From Pyropia yezoensis (Eukaryota; Rhodophyta; Bangiophyceae; Bangiales; Bangiaceae), in the NCBI GenBank assembly GCA_009829735.1, contig CM020619.1, forward strand, positions 29,662,063-29,726,062: DNA of 64,000 bases. The letters are read 5' to 3'. The notes below the pieces were generated by a model that worked only from the letters and a program-made list of their open reading frames with translations, did no database searches and was not told the DNA's origin. The position numbers were made by a program, and so were the translations under genes. Positions 10,900 through 21,105 of this stretch are shown in pieces (position 1 is the first letter of the stretch; each line of letters begins with the position of its first letter).

Positions 10900-12581
10900 A
10901 GCAGCAACCGTCGTCAACAACGGTGAAAGATGCTCCTTTGGATCCGGAAAACAAATCGTCACCCTTTGAAGGCCCGCGTCTCGGGCTACTGCTTTCTACT
11001 GCTTCTGTCAATGGCCATGTTGTAAAGGTGCTGTTCGACGACGGGTCTCCCATCAACGTCGTCTTCAGGCGCCTCATGAAAACCCTGAATGTCAAGACCA
11101 CTGAAACGGACTTCGCGGCAAACATGCCCGATGGACGTTCCCATGTACTCGCTGAAACCATTGAACCCTTAGAGATTCACATCGGCCTTTACCGAGAACG
11201 ACTACGGTTCGCCGTATGCGACCTCAGTGCGTACGACGTTATCCTCGGTAAGAAATGGCGCGATGACAAGGGCGCCAAGATCAACAACAAGAAGAACAAG
11301 ATATCCTTAAAGTTCAACCACAAGAATATTTCTATCACCGCCTCCCTCAAGAAACCGGAGGGCCTCAATTGCCGGCAACGACTCGCACGTGACCTCATTC
11401 AAAGGACCCCTGTATTCGCCATCTACCTGCAGTCTGAAGACCCCTCAAGCAGCTTTGACATCAACTCCATCATTATGGGAGAAGCTGAAGACAAAAATGA
11501 AGTCCAACAGATTCTCAAGGAGTACGCTGACGTCTTCCCGGCTGAGCTCCCGGACGGACTCCCTCCCGAGCGTAGTCACAAGTTTAGCATCAAGCTGACC
11601 GACGACGCTGAACCACGTCGCAGCGGTATTTACCGCCTCTCCGAGTGGGAACTCGATGAACTCAAGACGCAACTTGCGACCCTGATTCGGAAGGGATTCA
11701 TCCAGCCAAGTGCCTCACCGTGGGGCTCCTCCATTCTATTTGCGGCGAAGAAGGACGGCGGCTGGCGGATGTGCATCGACTACCGAGCATTGAACAAGGC
11801 CACCATCAAGAATGCGTATCCTCTACCACGTATCGATGACATCTTTGATCAACTACGAAAGGCCAAGTATTTCACGAAGATTGACCTTAGCTCTGGCTAC
11901 CACCAGAATCCGGCTGGACCCTGACACCATCCCATTGACGGCGTTCCGGACCAAGTATGGATTCTACGAGTTTACTGTGCCACCCTTCGGACTGACGAAC
12001 GCCCCCCGCAGTCTTCATGAACTTGATGAACGATGTGTTTCAGACCCTACCTGTACGACTTCATCTGCGTCTGCTTAGACGACATTTTGGTCTACAGCGA
12101 AACCTACGATGATCATCTCAAGCACCTGAGAAAAACCCTGGCCAAGCTACGAGACCACAAGCTTTACGCCAAGGCAAGTAAGTGCCAATTCGCTCGAACC
12201 TCTGTCGATTACCTCGGCCACGTCATATCTGACGCAGGCTTTTCCATGGAGGACCAGAAGGTCCAAGCCATTCGGACGTGGGCAACCCCCAAGAGCAAGA
12301 AAAAACGTGCAGTCCTTCCTCGGTATGGTCAACTTCTATCGCCGATTTATCAAGGGAATGGCCGCAGTTGCTACCCCTCTTACGAGGTTGACGGGGAAGG
12401 TCGACTTTGAGTGGACGCCGGATGCCCAAAAAGCCTTCGAGCAGCTGCGGACTCTGACAACAAGTGCACCGGTACTAAGGCCGTTGACAAACGATATCCC
12501 ATCTACGTGTCTACTGATGCCAGCGGGTATGCTATTGGCGCAGTCCTCGAACAAGACGACGGAAAGGGACGGCGTCCAGTG
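10884..12581 (+). pseudogene. pol: Element A Pol, N-terminal part (protease, reverse transcriptase, start of RNase H)
   Basis: The pol frame follows gag by a -1 shift. The protease centre reads FDDGSPIN, where most Ty3 proteases have D-S/T-G-A, so this is a variant. RT blocks follow: [11 protein letters not shown], then [15 protein letters not shown], then the catalytic motif as CLDDILVYSE at about 12074-12103 instead of YLDD. RNase H begins at YVSTDASGYAIGAVL (about 12503-12547). Frame breaks occur near 11902, 12005-12045, 12296-12310 and 12487, mostly one-base changes in homopolymers. The copy of the last 225 bases at 56791-57017 has an intact frame, which points to sequencing error here. 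Element B interrupts the gene after CAGTG at 12577-12581. Confidence 0.85.
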
Positions 12582-12840
12582 TGTGGCAGTATTGACCCCC
12601 AGGTAGGGGGGCAACACGTGCCATGCAAGGGGCGGCAGGCCACTAGCCTGATCCGTTTCCTCCCCCTGCATTTGGGTCCATATTCCCTAAGTTTGGGATA
12701 GTTAGCTTAGTAGTAAATCCAACTTGGATTTGAGGGTTTTCTGCATTTATCGTCTTGAATTTTCGTGTGGCCCGGTGGGCAGGTGCTGGGGTGGGAGATT
12801 CTGAGTGGCGAGATTCTGAGTGGACCCTGGGGGGATAAGG
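12582..12840 (-). repeat. Start of element B LTR running into the gap
   Basis: It begins TGTGGCAGTATTGACC and equals the reverse complement of the end of the 469-bp LTR at 56322-56790, apart from single-base homopolymer differences. It is the same LTR as that copy, represented twice because contig ends were not merged. Confidence 0.9.
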
Positions 12841-13340
12841 NNNNNNNNNNNNNNNNNNNNNNNNNNNNNNNNNNNNNNNNNNNNNNNNNNNNNNNNNNNN
12901 NNNNNNNNNNNNNNNNNNNNNNNNNNNNNNNNNNNNNNNNNNNNNNNNNNNNNNNNNNNNNNNNNNNNNNNNNNNNNNNNNNNNNNNNNNNNNNNNNNNN
13001 NNNNNNNNNNNNNNNNNNNNNNNNNNNNNNNNNNNNNNNNNNNNNNNNNNNNNNNNNNNNNNNNNNNNNNNNNNNNNNNNNNNNNNNNNNNNNNNNNNNN
13101 NNNNNNNNNNNNNNNNNNNNNNNNNNNNNNNNNNNNNNNNNNNNNNNNNNNNNNNNNNNNNNNNNNNNNNNNNNNNNNNNNNNNNNNNNNNNNNNNNNNN
13201 NNNNNNNNNNNNNNNNNNNNNNNNNNNNNNNNNNNNNNNNNNNNNNNNNNNNNNNNNNNNNNNNNNNNNNNNNNNNNNNNNNNNNNNNNNNNNNNNNNNN
13301 NNNNNNNNNNNNNNNNNNNNNNNNNNNNNNNNNNNNNNNN
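12841..13340. other. Scaffold gap of exactly 500 N
   Basis: This is a fixed-size placeholder. Sequence on its left (12357-12840) overlaps the far end of the next contig (56532-57017) in reverse complement, so the true neighbour is the other end of that contig. Confidence 0.95.
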
Positions 13341-16300
13341 GGTGGCGAAGTTCGTCTGCACCCCCAACATCTTCATGACTCCCTGATACAGGACGGACGC
13401 AAACTGTGGTCCGTTATCCGAAAGGATAGAGTCGGGGATGCCATAACTGGCAACCCAGACGTCGAGTAACTCACTCAGAACGTCCACGGCTGTGATATCC
13501 TTGAGTGGGGATACCCGTGTGAGCTTAGTGAAGCGATCACACATCACCAGAAGGTACTCATATCCTTCAGGTGTTCGTGGTAGTGGACCGAGTAAGTCCA
13601 CTGCTATCGCTGCAAACGGCTCTGTTGCAGGAAAGAGTCTCATGGAAGAAGTCTGCCGGGACTCCATGAGTCTATTCTTTGCGCAAGTCGCGCATGCGGC
13701 TACATATCCGTACACATCAGCCACGAGTGATGGCCAATAGTACTTCTTACGTAGGGTCTGATACATCCTCGTAGACCCTGGGTGTCCACCCAACGGTGAG
13801 GAGTGCTCCCGTTGGAGGATACTCTTGCGTAACTCCTTGGGGACGACGACTTGCTTGTCCCCCTGGGTATATCCCTTACGGCAGAGTATGCCGTTGTCAT
13901 TCAGGAAGAACCGAGTCGGTTGAGCCTGGTCGAGCTCCTTCCTGAGTCGTCGACAAAAGTTTGTCGCTCTCCTGTGCCTGGACAAACTCATCCAAAGACA
14001 CGGGTAATAATTTGGCCCATGCCAGGCATCCTCGGGTCGAGGACAGTTCCGGAGCGAGTGGTCACTGCCACATGAGGGAGTTCCTCAGGGATAGGGGAAG
14101 TGTCTTTCCATCCGTCGGTATGCGAGACAACGCGTCCGCAACCGCATGCTTCGGGCCTGGCCGATATTCAACATCATAATCGAACTCAGCGAGGCAGAGT
14201 CGCCATCGATTGAGTCGGTTATTCGTACAGGCTGTAGTGGTGAGTATCCACTTCAAAGCCTTGTGGTCACATCGAATGAGGAACTTCCTTCCTTCGATGT
14301 ATGGCCGTAGCATGGAGACTGCCCATACCACGCCAAGACCCTCTACCTCCGTCACAGAATAGTTCTTCTGGGCGGGTGAGAGTCCCTTACTGAAATAGCC
14401 AACGGGTAAATACTCCCCGAAGGCTGTTGTTGGAGTAAGCAACAACCGAGTTGGTCGTAACTTGCGTCCACATCAACGATGTAGTGAGCCCCCGGTCTCG
14501 GGATCGCTAACACCGGTGGGTTGCAGAGGAGCTCTCGCAACCTATCAAACGCTTCTTGCTCCGGGGGTTTGGGAGCATCCAAGCGCTTGGGCATCTTGGA
14601 ACTTACCAAGTGGTTCAACGGTGCAGACACTTTGGCATAGTTCGCCACAAAGCGTCTGTATACGTTACACATACCCAGGAAGCTCCTGAGTTGTGTCTGC
14701 GTCTGGGGGAACTTCGCCCGACGGATGGCCATGAGGTTCTTCTCATTGACCAGAATGCGACCTGGCCGGACTATATGGCCGAGGTACTCCACCTCATTAC
14801 TAAAGAGGTGACACTTCGTAGGTTTGAGTGTTACTCCTGCTTTCACCCAACAGGGTAAACACTCTGTCCAAGTGGGACAAGTGTTCTTCGGCAGTCCCGG
14901 AGAACACAATGATATCGTCCAGATACACCAGGGCGATCTGCCACTTGACTCCGGCAAGTATCAAGTCAATAGCACGCTGGAAAGTCGCAGGTGCATTGCA
15001 AAGCCCAAAAGGGAGCCGTGTACACTGATAAACTCCACAGTGACACGTGAAGGTGGTCAAGTGTCTGTCCTCCTTGCGGATGGGTATCTGCCAGTACCCC
15101 GCGTTGCAGTCCAACGTGGAAAAGTACTGTGCCTCACCGAGTGAGTCAAGGCAATCGTCCATACGGGGTAAGGGGTAACTATCCCTTACCGTCCGCTCGT
15201 TTAGCTTACGATAATCGATGCAGAACCGCATCGTGCCGTCTGACTTGGGCACCAAGACTATGGGACTGGCCCACTCACTTGAGCAAGGCTCAATGACACC
15301 CATGTCTTGCATCCGTTGGACCTGCTCTCGGGTGAGTTCCCGTGAGTCTGGTCCCATACGGTAGGGACTCAGGCGAACTGGCCTAGCCCCTGGCTTCAAC
15401 ACGATTCTGTGTTCGGTGGCCTTGATGAGCCCAAGGTCACCATTCCACAACTTGTGATGCTTCTGGATTAACTCATCCAGTCGTCCATGTAAACACTCCG
15501 GGATGTTCTCCCGATGTACCGTCGGCGACTTAGCCGTCGATGAACTCGATTGGTCGGCAGAGCCTGCCATTCCAATATCCTCCCATTGCTGTTGAGTCAC
15601 AGCAACGACATTCCCCTCAAAGGTAGAGATCGACGCAATCTTCATGCCTCCGGGGAGTCGTCGAGGTTCCTCCGACGTGTTGAGGACCTCCACCCACCAG
15701 GTTTGGTCATCCCCACAAGTCATGGGGCCCCAAGCAACTTGCACTTGGTGAGTATAATAGACTCGGTCCACGGGGGAAACAAGTCCATTCCCTCGAAACC
15801 GTGTGCGTACTCGCACAAAGGTCCTTGATCGGGGCGGGACTACCGTACCCTTACATACTCGTACATGGGTCGTAGAGCCTCCACCCTTGGGAGAGTTTTC
15901 CCTAGGTTGATGAGTCGTAGGGGAAACAGTCCTCCCTTTACGCAATATGGGGACAGTGTCTCCATTACGCATTCGGATTATCCCTTCCGGTCCACAGACG
16001 GCCGGGACATGGAGGTCCAGATAGTCAGTTCCCAGGAGTACGGGGACTGACATATTGGAGACTACTCCAAAGTTCACCTGCGTCTGGTAGAACCCAATGC
16101 AAACAGTCAATGCAATAGACCCAACAATGGGGAGGAGTCCCCCATTGACATCAAACATACGCCACTCGGGTGAGCCGGCGGGGCTCACATCCGTCCCCTC
16201 TGGCAATAAGTCTTGCCTAATGAGAGAGGCAGCAGAGCCTGTGTCGACTATGACACGAGAGGTAAACTCATATCCATCCTGCAGCCAGAGTCGAGCTGCG

Positions 16301-16500
16301 ACCTGGTAGTTACTCCCTACCAGCACTGACACAATCCGACTCGGGTCGTGCTTCTGAGGAGGGGCCTTGTCCCTAGGTCTCACCCCTCGAGGTCGAGTCA
16401 GGACCTTCACTCTCCCATGGGTCGGTGAGCGTGAAGCAACCCGCTTCATTACCGCTGGAGCCTTTGGGTCAGTCTTAGTCCCAGCGGCTAGGCGTTTCCC
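13341..16500 (-). CDS. pol: Element C Pol, N-terminal and central part (protease, RT, RNase H, part of integrase)
   Basis: The first ATG of the frame is at 16449, but translation is expected to enter by -1 shift from gag at 16494-16500. Clean frame 16449-14800: protease with VDTGSAASLIRQ, then RT with FCIDYRKLN, SYPLPRMDDCLDSLG and YLDDIIVFS. After about 14850 the reading continues in other frames: the RT thumb region and start of RNase H (IVDVDASYDQLGCCLL) in about 14957-14430, the rest of RNase H (AEFDYDVEYRPGPKHAVADALSR) in 14445-14090, and the integrase zinc domain (HSSPLGGHPGS, CATCAKNR) and catalytic start in 13991-13341. The breaks near 14860, 14430, 14090 and 13965 fall close to the contig end. 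The overlapping right contig reads 57520 onward without a break, so they are probably sequencing errors. Confidence 0.85.
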
Positions 16501-18251
16501 TCATCCGACTCGGATGATGGAGTATCCTTGCCACTTGAGCTGGGGGAAGAGGTTTCCCCCTTCTCAAGCGTGGACTCATCCTCTGACTTAGGTTGAGTCA
16601 TGGCCGTCACACGTGTGGTGTGTGGCCGGGTATCCGAATCAGTCCTCGGAATACCGAGCTTCCCAATACGAGCCAACAGGGCTCTCAAACGAACGTCCAG
16701 AGTGGGGCATTGGGCTGCCCAGTGTCCCGACTTGGAACACTGCCAACACGGCCGATCACTCATCGACGCCGATGGCCCCGCTTTTCCCTGTGACTTATCA
16801 GGGATGGCGGCCACCATACCTTCCGTCTCTCGAGTTGAGGACGAAGGTACTGCAGGGTACGTCCGCGTGTAGGAAGGCATCCTTGCAGTTCTGCGGAAGC
16901 GACTTGCTTCCATTCCCTTAACTTCTTTCTCTCGTTCCTTCCGCTGCTCAGACACGAGCCAGCGGTACTCATCACCCTTAGTCTGGGCGATGCGTGCCAA
17001 CTCCGCCAGAGTCATGGTCGGAGTATTACGCTCTCGCACAGTCGCTCGAGCTGCTCGGTGGACACCCTCCACAAAGCGTCCCTTAATGACTCCTTGGGGA
17101 TATAGGAATCCACAGAGGACGTTCAGCTGACGGAGTCGTTCAGCGAACTCCCGTTCCTTTTCACCCTTACTCTGGGTGGCGCGGTTGAACTCTTCAACCT
17201 GCACAGCCAAGGAAGCCTCGTCTGCGTGAAGACGAAGGATCCAATTAACCAACTCCAGGTAGGAGGTCACCTCACCCGGATTCCCACCATGCCGACTTGG
17301 CATGACGTTCATCACCTCGGAGCGGAGTGGCTCCTTGGTGAAGTCCTGAAGCATGAAAAACGCTTCAGCTTCAGAGACATCATTGTCATCGCAGGCTTTT
17401 GCGAACTTCCGCAAAAACTGGAAGACCTTCAGGGGTGGAGTCCCGTCCCATTCTGAACGGACCCCGAAGGATTGCGCAACGTGTTTCTTGCGCCGGCCCA
17501 GGGTACGGGCCTGGCTATTTGAGTAGGTCAACGACTTGTTGACCAACCCATATGTCTCACAGTCGAAGACATCCTTGAACAATGGATTATTCACCACGAT
17601 CTTTCCTGGGACGACTCTAGTCCCAAGACGGTCCGTGTGAGTCACACGACCATGTCGAGTAAGATCTTCTTCACCCGACTTGCCACTTGCAGAGGACTCA
17701 GACTCCGAGTCCACCTCACGACGGAGAGTACGTCGAATCTCCCGTCGCTTCTGACGCCTCGAGGCCTGCTCAGGCGGAGGGGTGCTCCCCTTCAACGCCT
17801 TCCCCACCTCCTCTCGCACGACTTGTGCGATGGCAGTCATCACCGAGTTATCCACGATACCGGATGATCCAGGTGGAGCTTGACTCGAGCTCCCACCCGG
17901 TCCTTCCGGCACCAGTCGTGGCGCGGACCCACCAACCCGGGGTACAGAACTCCCTGTCCCGTCACCTCTGCCGGTCGGCGGTCCCATGCCGAAGTGAGTG
18001 TCGTCACTCCCCGAAGAGGTTGCCGGAGCCTGACGCTGGCTCGGCGCTCCCACCGGAGAAGGGCGAACTCCGCCCGTCTCCTCCGGTGACGGCCTGGGAA
18101 GGAACCTGGCCGATCGCCGTCGGGGTCCAACCTCTGGACCCACCACATCCGCACTGCCCGGCCTGGGTGGTACTCCGCCCGTCGGGGGAGGACTACGCTC
18201 CCCCTCCCCAGGTACACTCGGCGCAATGGGGGGGTCTCCCTCACCAGCCAT
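16488..18251 (-). CDS. gag: Element C Gag (587 aa)
   Basis: The capsid/nucleocapsid precursor. The first ATG is at 18251; the frame is open a few codons further upstream from a GTG at 18266. The N-terminal third is Pro/Ser/Gly-rich, followed by a basic patch (RRQKRREIRRTLRR). A central capsid-like core shares blocks with element B Gag: FDCETYGLVNKSLTY, EWDGTPPLKVFQFLRKF, ACDDN, GEVTSYLELVNW and LNVLCGFLYPQGV. A zinc knuckle CWQCSKSGHWAAQC lies near the C-terminus, followed by a Ser/Glu/Asp tail ending DEGNA. Gag ends in TAG one codon after the GGGAAAC heptamer. Confidence 0.88.
   Translation of the reverse strand: MAGEGDPPIAPSVPGEGERSPPPTGGVPPRPGSADVVGPEVGPRRRSARFLPRPSPEETGGVRPSPVGAPSQRQAPATSSGSDDTHFGMGPPTGRGDGTGSSVPRVGGSAPRLVPEGPGGSSSQAPPGSSGIVDNSVMTAIAQVVREEVGKALKGSTPPPEQASRRQKRREIRRTLRREVDSESESSASGKSGEEDLTRHGRVTHTDRLGTRVVPGKIVVNNPLFKDVFDCETYGLVNKSLTYSNSQARTLGRRKKHVAQSFGVRSEWDGTPPLKVFQFLRKFAKACDDNDVSEAEAFFMLQDFTKEPLRSEVMNVMPSRHGGNPGEVTSYLELVNWILRLHADEASLAVQVEEFNRATQSKGEKEREFAERLRQLNVLCGFLYPQGVIKGRFVEGVHRAARATVRERNTPTMTLAELARIAQTKGDEYRWLVSEQRKEREKEVKGMEASRFRRTARMPSYTRTYPAVPSSSTRETEGMVAAIPDKSQGKAGPSASMSDRPCWQCSKSGHWAAQCPTLDVRLRALLARIGKLGIPRTDSDTRPHTTRVTAMTQPKSEDESTLEKGETSSPSSSGKDTPSSESDEGNA
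16494..16500 (-). promoter_or_regulatory. Predicted -1 frameshift heptamer GGGAAAC (element C)
   Basis: In the gag frame it reads G-GGA-AAC, followed by GCC TAG. The pol frame is the -1 frame. The same heptamer stands at the same place, one codon before the gag stop, in elements B and D. Confidence 0.8.
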
Positions 18252-18550
18252 CTCCACAAGAGTCACGTGGAGTCAACCAAAACGACCAAACGGTGTCCAG
18301 AGTCGGGGATCGTCAGCTAGGGAGTTCCTAGAGCACGTTCCACCCCTCCACCTGCCTCAAGGAAGGCGGTGAGGTTTCCCGAAACTCCGGGTCTCCCACC
18401 AAGACTCACGGTGGCCAACCTCGTCGCCCAGCGAACGCTCGGAACGTAGGCGAGTCGATCGTGTCACCGGAAGTCTCGGTGCCGAAGGGGGAGAGGGGCC
18501 AACTTGGTCCCGTCTCCGGTCAAGGGAGGTACCAAAGTCGATATCCTCTC

Positions 18551-18568
18551 CCCCGCTGATCCACCAAC
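18551..18568 (-). promoter_or_regulatory. Primer-binding site of element C
   Basis: On the minus strand GTTGGTGGATCAGCGGGG directly follows the 5' LTR. TGGTGGATCAGCGGGG is complementary to a tRNA 3' end finishing CCGCUGAUCCACCA. It differs at two positions from the site used by B and D, so it probably uses a different tRNA. Confidence 0.75.
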
Positions 18569-19104
18569 TGTAGCAGTACTCCCAAGCACCAACCCCGAGT
18601 CAGGGAAGGAAGAGGAGTATTGCCGATATCCCAACTTGGGACACCGGAAGCAAGCACCTCCACACAGCCGAACACGGAACTTGCGTGTGGTGAGCGGGTC
18701 CACTCACCAAGGCACGAACAAGATGTGTCGGAGCCAGACGGTGTTTTCTTGCTTGGCCAGCCAAGGTGGGCCCTCCCCGCCTTGCTGTCCCTCCTTATCA
18801 ACCCTCACACGCTCACGCAACCCCTCAAAACACTCAGAAAATGAACCCTCAAACAAACCAATCATATCACTCCACATGCAAAGAACTCAAAGCGTAGAAA
18901 TCCGTCTGGCTCCCGTGCAAAAATCCCAAGAAACAAATACCAGCAGCATTACCCTGCTCTAGTATGTCGGAAGTCCTAGTCGAATTTCCGTCCAGAAGTC
19001 AGAAGTTTCACCATCGTGGGTCGGGTGAATTTCGACTTCCGGTCAGGTCCACTTGACCCGAATCTTCAAAGTATTGGTACCGAATTCCGGCCCAATCTCC
19101 CACA
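18569..19104 (-). repeat. Element C 5' LTR (536 bp)
   Basis: On the minus strand it runs TGTGGGAGATTGG to GTACTGCTACA. By eye it is identical over its full length to the 3' LTR at 62509-63044. Identity of LTRs points to a very recent insertion. Confidence 0.93.
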
Positions 19105-19109
19105 CTCCC

Positions 19110-20650
19110 GGCGCGTCAAGGTGGACCCGAGCTGGGAGCGGGAGTTGGTGCGGCTGGTCAACCAGCCGAACGCGGTCCGGGTGGAACACCATTGGATCCT
19201 GAGTCAGCCGGACGACCGGCATGCGCAGCTCTGGCGCACCCGGGTGGGACGGGGTGAGGTCTACCTCGACCCCAACTTCGGGGTCTGCGACCTGATTGCC
19301 CCCGCGTTGCCGCGGGAGATTGACTACCCGGCTAGTGCTCGGGGGATTGCGGCGGCGGCGGAGCCGGTTGCGTTTGGGGAGACGGTGAGCCGTACCGGTC
19401 GGTATCCCGACTTTGACTACTACCCGGGGGTACCCCCGTATCTGTCGTTGACGGCTCCCTACCCGCCCATGGCGGGGTTGAAGTCGGCGTCGAGTTGGCG
19501 ACGTAACCATGGTGTCATGGCGGATGCGTTCCGCACGGATATAACGTGTGCGTTGCAGACCGGCAACGGTCGTGCTCCGGTATACACTCCCGTGCGCCCG
19601 CCGCTATGGCAGGAGGGGTGGGAACCCGCCCCTGCTTTCCGGTTTGACACCGGCTCCTGCCTTCGCTACTTCGGGAGTGTGTTGGCCTCGCGACCGGTCC
19701 ACCCGTTGCAGGGTACCTTCACCCTTGAGGTTACCCTCGGGCAGGCTTCATCCTTCTTGCTGTCCGTCCGCCGGCAGGGTCGTCTGTTTCATCTTTCGAC
19801 GGGTGTCCGTCGGCACATCGCGCAGTTGGGCGTGGATCTGATAGCTGCCAAGACCGGGTTGGCCCGGGAGTTCGAAGCCCTGCTGGCTGTTCACGATGCC
19901 GTGAACTGGGCTGGGGTGTTGGCCCTTCCCCCGTACCGGGACCCGCAGGCTGGGGCTTCCCCCTTGCCTCGTCACTCGTTGCGTGTCCGGCGTACTCAGC
20001 CGGGTGAGCCTAGTTGCCATGGGTGGGCGTCCACCGAGGCCGTTCCTGACCTGGGTATTCCCATGGTTATCCATGACCCTCTTCAGGTCCTTGCTCCGTG
20101 GTTCGGTAACCCGATGCCGGCGGCGGTTGGCCGTCGTCCCCGAGAGTGGGGCTCTGTGGGTGGGGAGCGTGGGGTGTCCCGTCGTCGGGCGGAGTACCGC
20201 CGTGGTTACGGTGGAGCCCCTTCGGTAGGGTCCTACCGGGCCTCGTATCAGGTGCCACCGGCTCCGGTGGTAGCCGTGTCGGCTCCTGTGGCTCCTCTGG
20301 CTGCGCCAGTGTCACCTCCCGCCCCTGTCCTACATGACGGGGGTCCCCGTCTCTGGTATGAGGGCGTTGACACCCTTGTTACCCGCGCAATGCGTGGGGG
20401 TCTCTCTGTTAGCTGGGGGGATATCCCCCCAGGTGCTGCGCTGGTTGGGTCAGCGCGTTGCTTCGGTGGCGTGCTGGACCGCCTCCAGAAAGCTCTGGAG
20501 GACGTGGAGGCTGGCCGCAGCACCCTCGTCCAGCTATGCACCGAGGTAACTCGGGTGGTCGACCGTCGTGACGTTGCCGACCGGTGGAGCACGGAGGTCT
20601 ACGCGCTTACGCGTGAGTGGCCTCCCTCAGGCAGTGGGTCTACCCACTGA
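19110..20650 (+). CDS. Element D antisense ORF (aORF), C-terminal part
   Basis: Convergent with pol, on the opposite strand, ending 455 bp from the pol stop. Joined after removal of element C and one TSD copy to the part at 63045-63951, it makes one uninterrupted frame of about 815 codons; the join preserves frame exactly (ESS then RRVKVD). This part carries a block similar to the element C aORF (LWRTR...FGVCDL against WYRRT...GVVCDL), a FRFDTGSCLRYFGSVL block corresponding to the FGSV block of B and C, a Pro/Ala/Val-rich linker (about 20245-20330) and a helical C-terminus (DRLQKALEDVEAGRSTLVQL). No signal peptide, membrane segment or known domain is seen, so it is unlikely to be an envelope protein. 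Function unknown. Confidence 0.75.
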
Positions 20651-21105
20651 GGAGTGCTATTGTTTGTGCGGGAGAGGGCCCCGGCAACCCTTATGGTAGC
20701 CGGGTAGTAGTGAGTATAAACTCATCCCCTTTGGGGGGCATTGCTTGCCTCTGTTTGCTGCCCTGGGGAGTACCCCTTCTGGCTCAGTGGTGCCTTGCCT
20801 CCCGTTCAACTTCTTCCGGTAGGTTCATGCTTGGGGAGGTCATCCTCCCTCACTTGGTGTCTTGGCTTGGGGAGGTCATCCTCCCGTGTAAGCTCCCTAG
20901 TTACTTCGATATTATCGGAGTTAGCCTTTACCTTTAAGTTAACTTATTGAAGTTCAGGTTTTACTTAGTTACCTAAGCTTGGTTCGACTTAGAAACCTAA
21001 GTCTAATTTGACTTAGAAACCTAAGTCTGCCGTACCCACGTCACACCCTACTTAGTAGGTATAAGCCTCACCCCCCAACAGCCGAAGTCGGTGTCGGTTG
21101 GGTTG
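20651..21105. repeat. Hairpin-rich spacer between convergent aORF and pol of element D
   Basis: This 455-bp spacer holds two kinds of repeated hairpin. CTTGGGGAGGTCATCCTCCC occurs at 20830-20849 and 20866-20885, each able to pair GGAGG with CCTCC. GACTTAGAAACCTAAGTC, a 7-bp stem with an AAAC loop, occurs at 20986-21003 and 21010-21027, with a related ACTTAGTTACCTAAG at 20963-20977. They could serve as terminators or 3'-end signals for both converging transcripts. Confidence 0.5.

Larger units (their letters stand above)
7730..12581 (+). mobile_element. Ty3/Gypsy element A, 5' part (LTR, leader ORF, gag, start of pol)
   Basis: This is the left part of a chromovirus-type LTR retrotransposon of about 7.7 kb once the inserted element B is excluded. 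Order: 969-bp LTR, primer-binding site, a zinc-finger leader ORF, gag with a CCHC knuckle, a -1 frameshift site, then protease and reverse transcriptase. It stops at 12581 inside RNase H, where element B is inserted after the 5-bp target CAGTG. The rest of A lies reversed at 56791-57017 and 44593-47413. Several one-base indels break gag and pol; they sit in homopolymers near a contig end and are probably sequencing errors. Confidence 0.9.
13341..19104 (-). mobile_element. Ty3/Gypsy element C, 5' part (LTR, gag, most of pol)
   Basis: Reading leftwards: 536-bp LTR (19104-18569), primer-binding site, gag, frameshift site, and pol to the contig end inside integrase. The remainder is at 57518-63044 on the other contig in the opposite orientation. 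With the overlap merged, the element is about 10.4 kb. Its target is the antisense ORF of element D, with TSD GGGAG (19105-19109 as ctccc, 63045-63049 as gggag). The two LTRs look identical. Confidence 0.9.

Noticed and set aside
12747..13991. Open frames running through the N gap
   Set aside because: The N bases join unrelated sequence (element B LTR and element C pol); such ORFs are artefacts.
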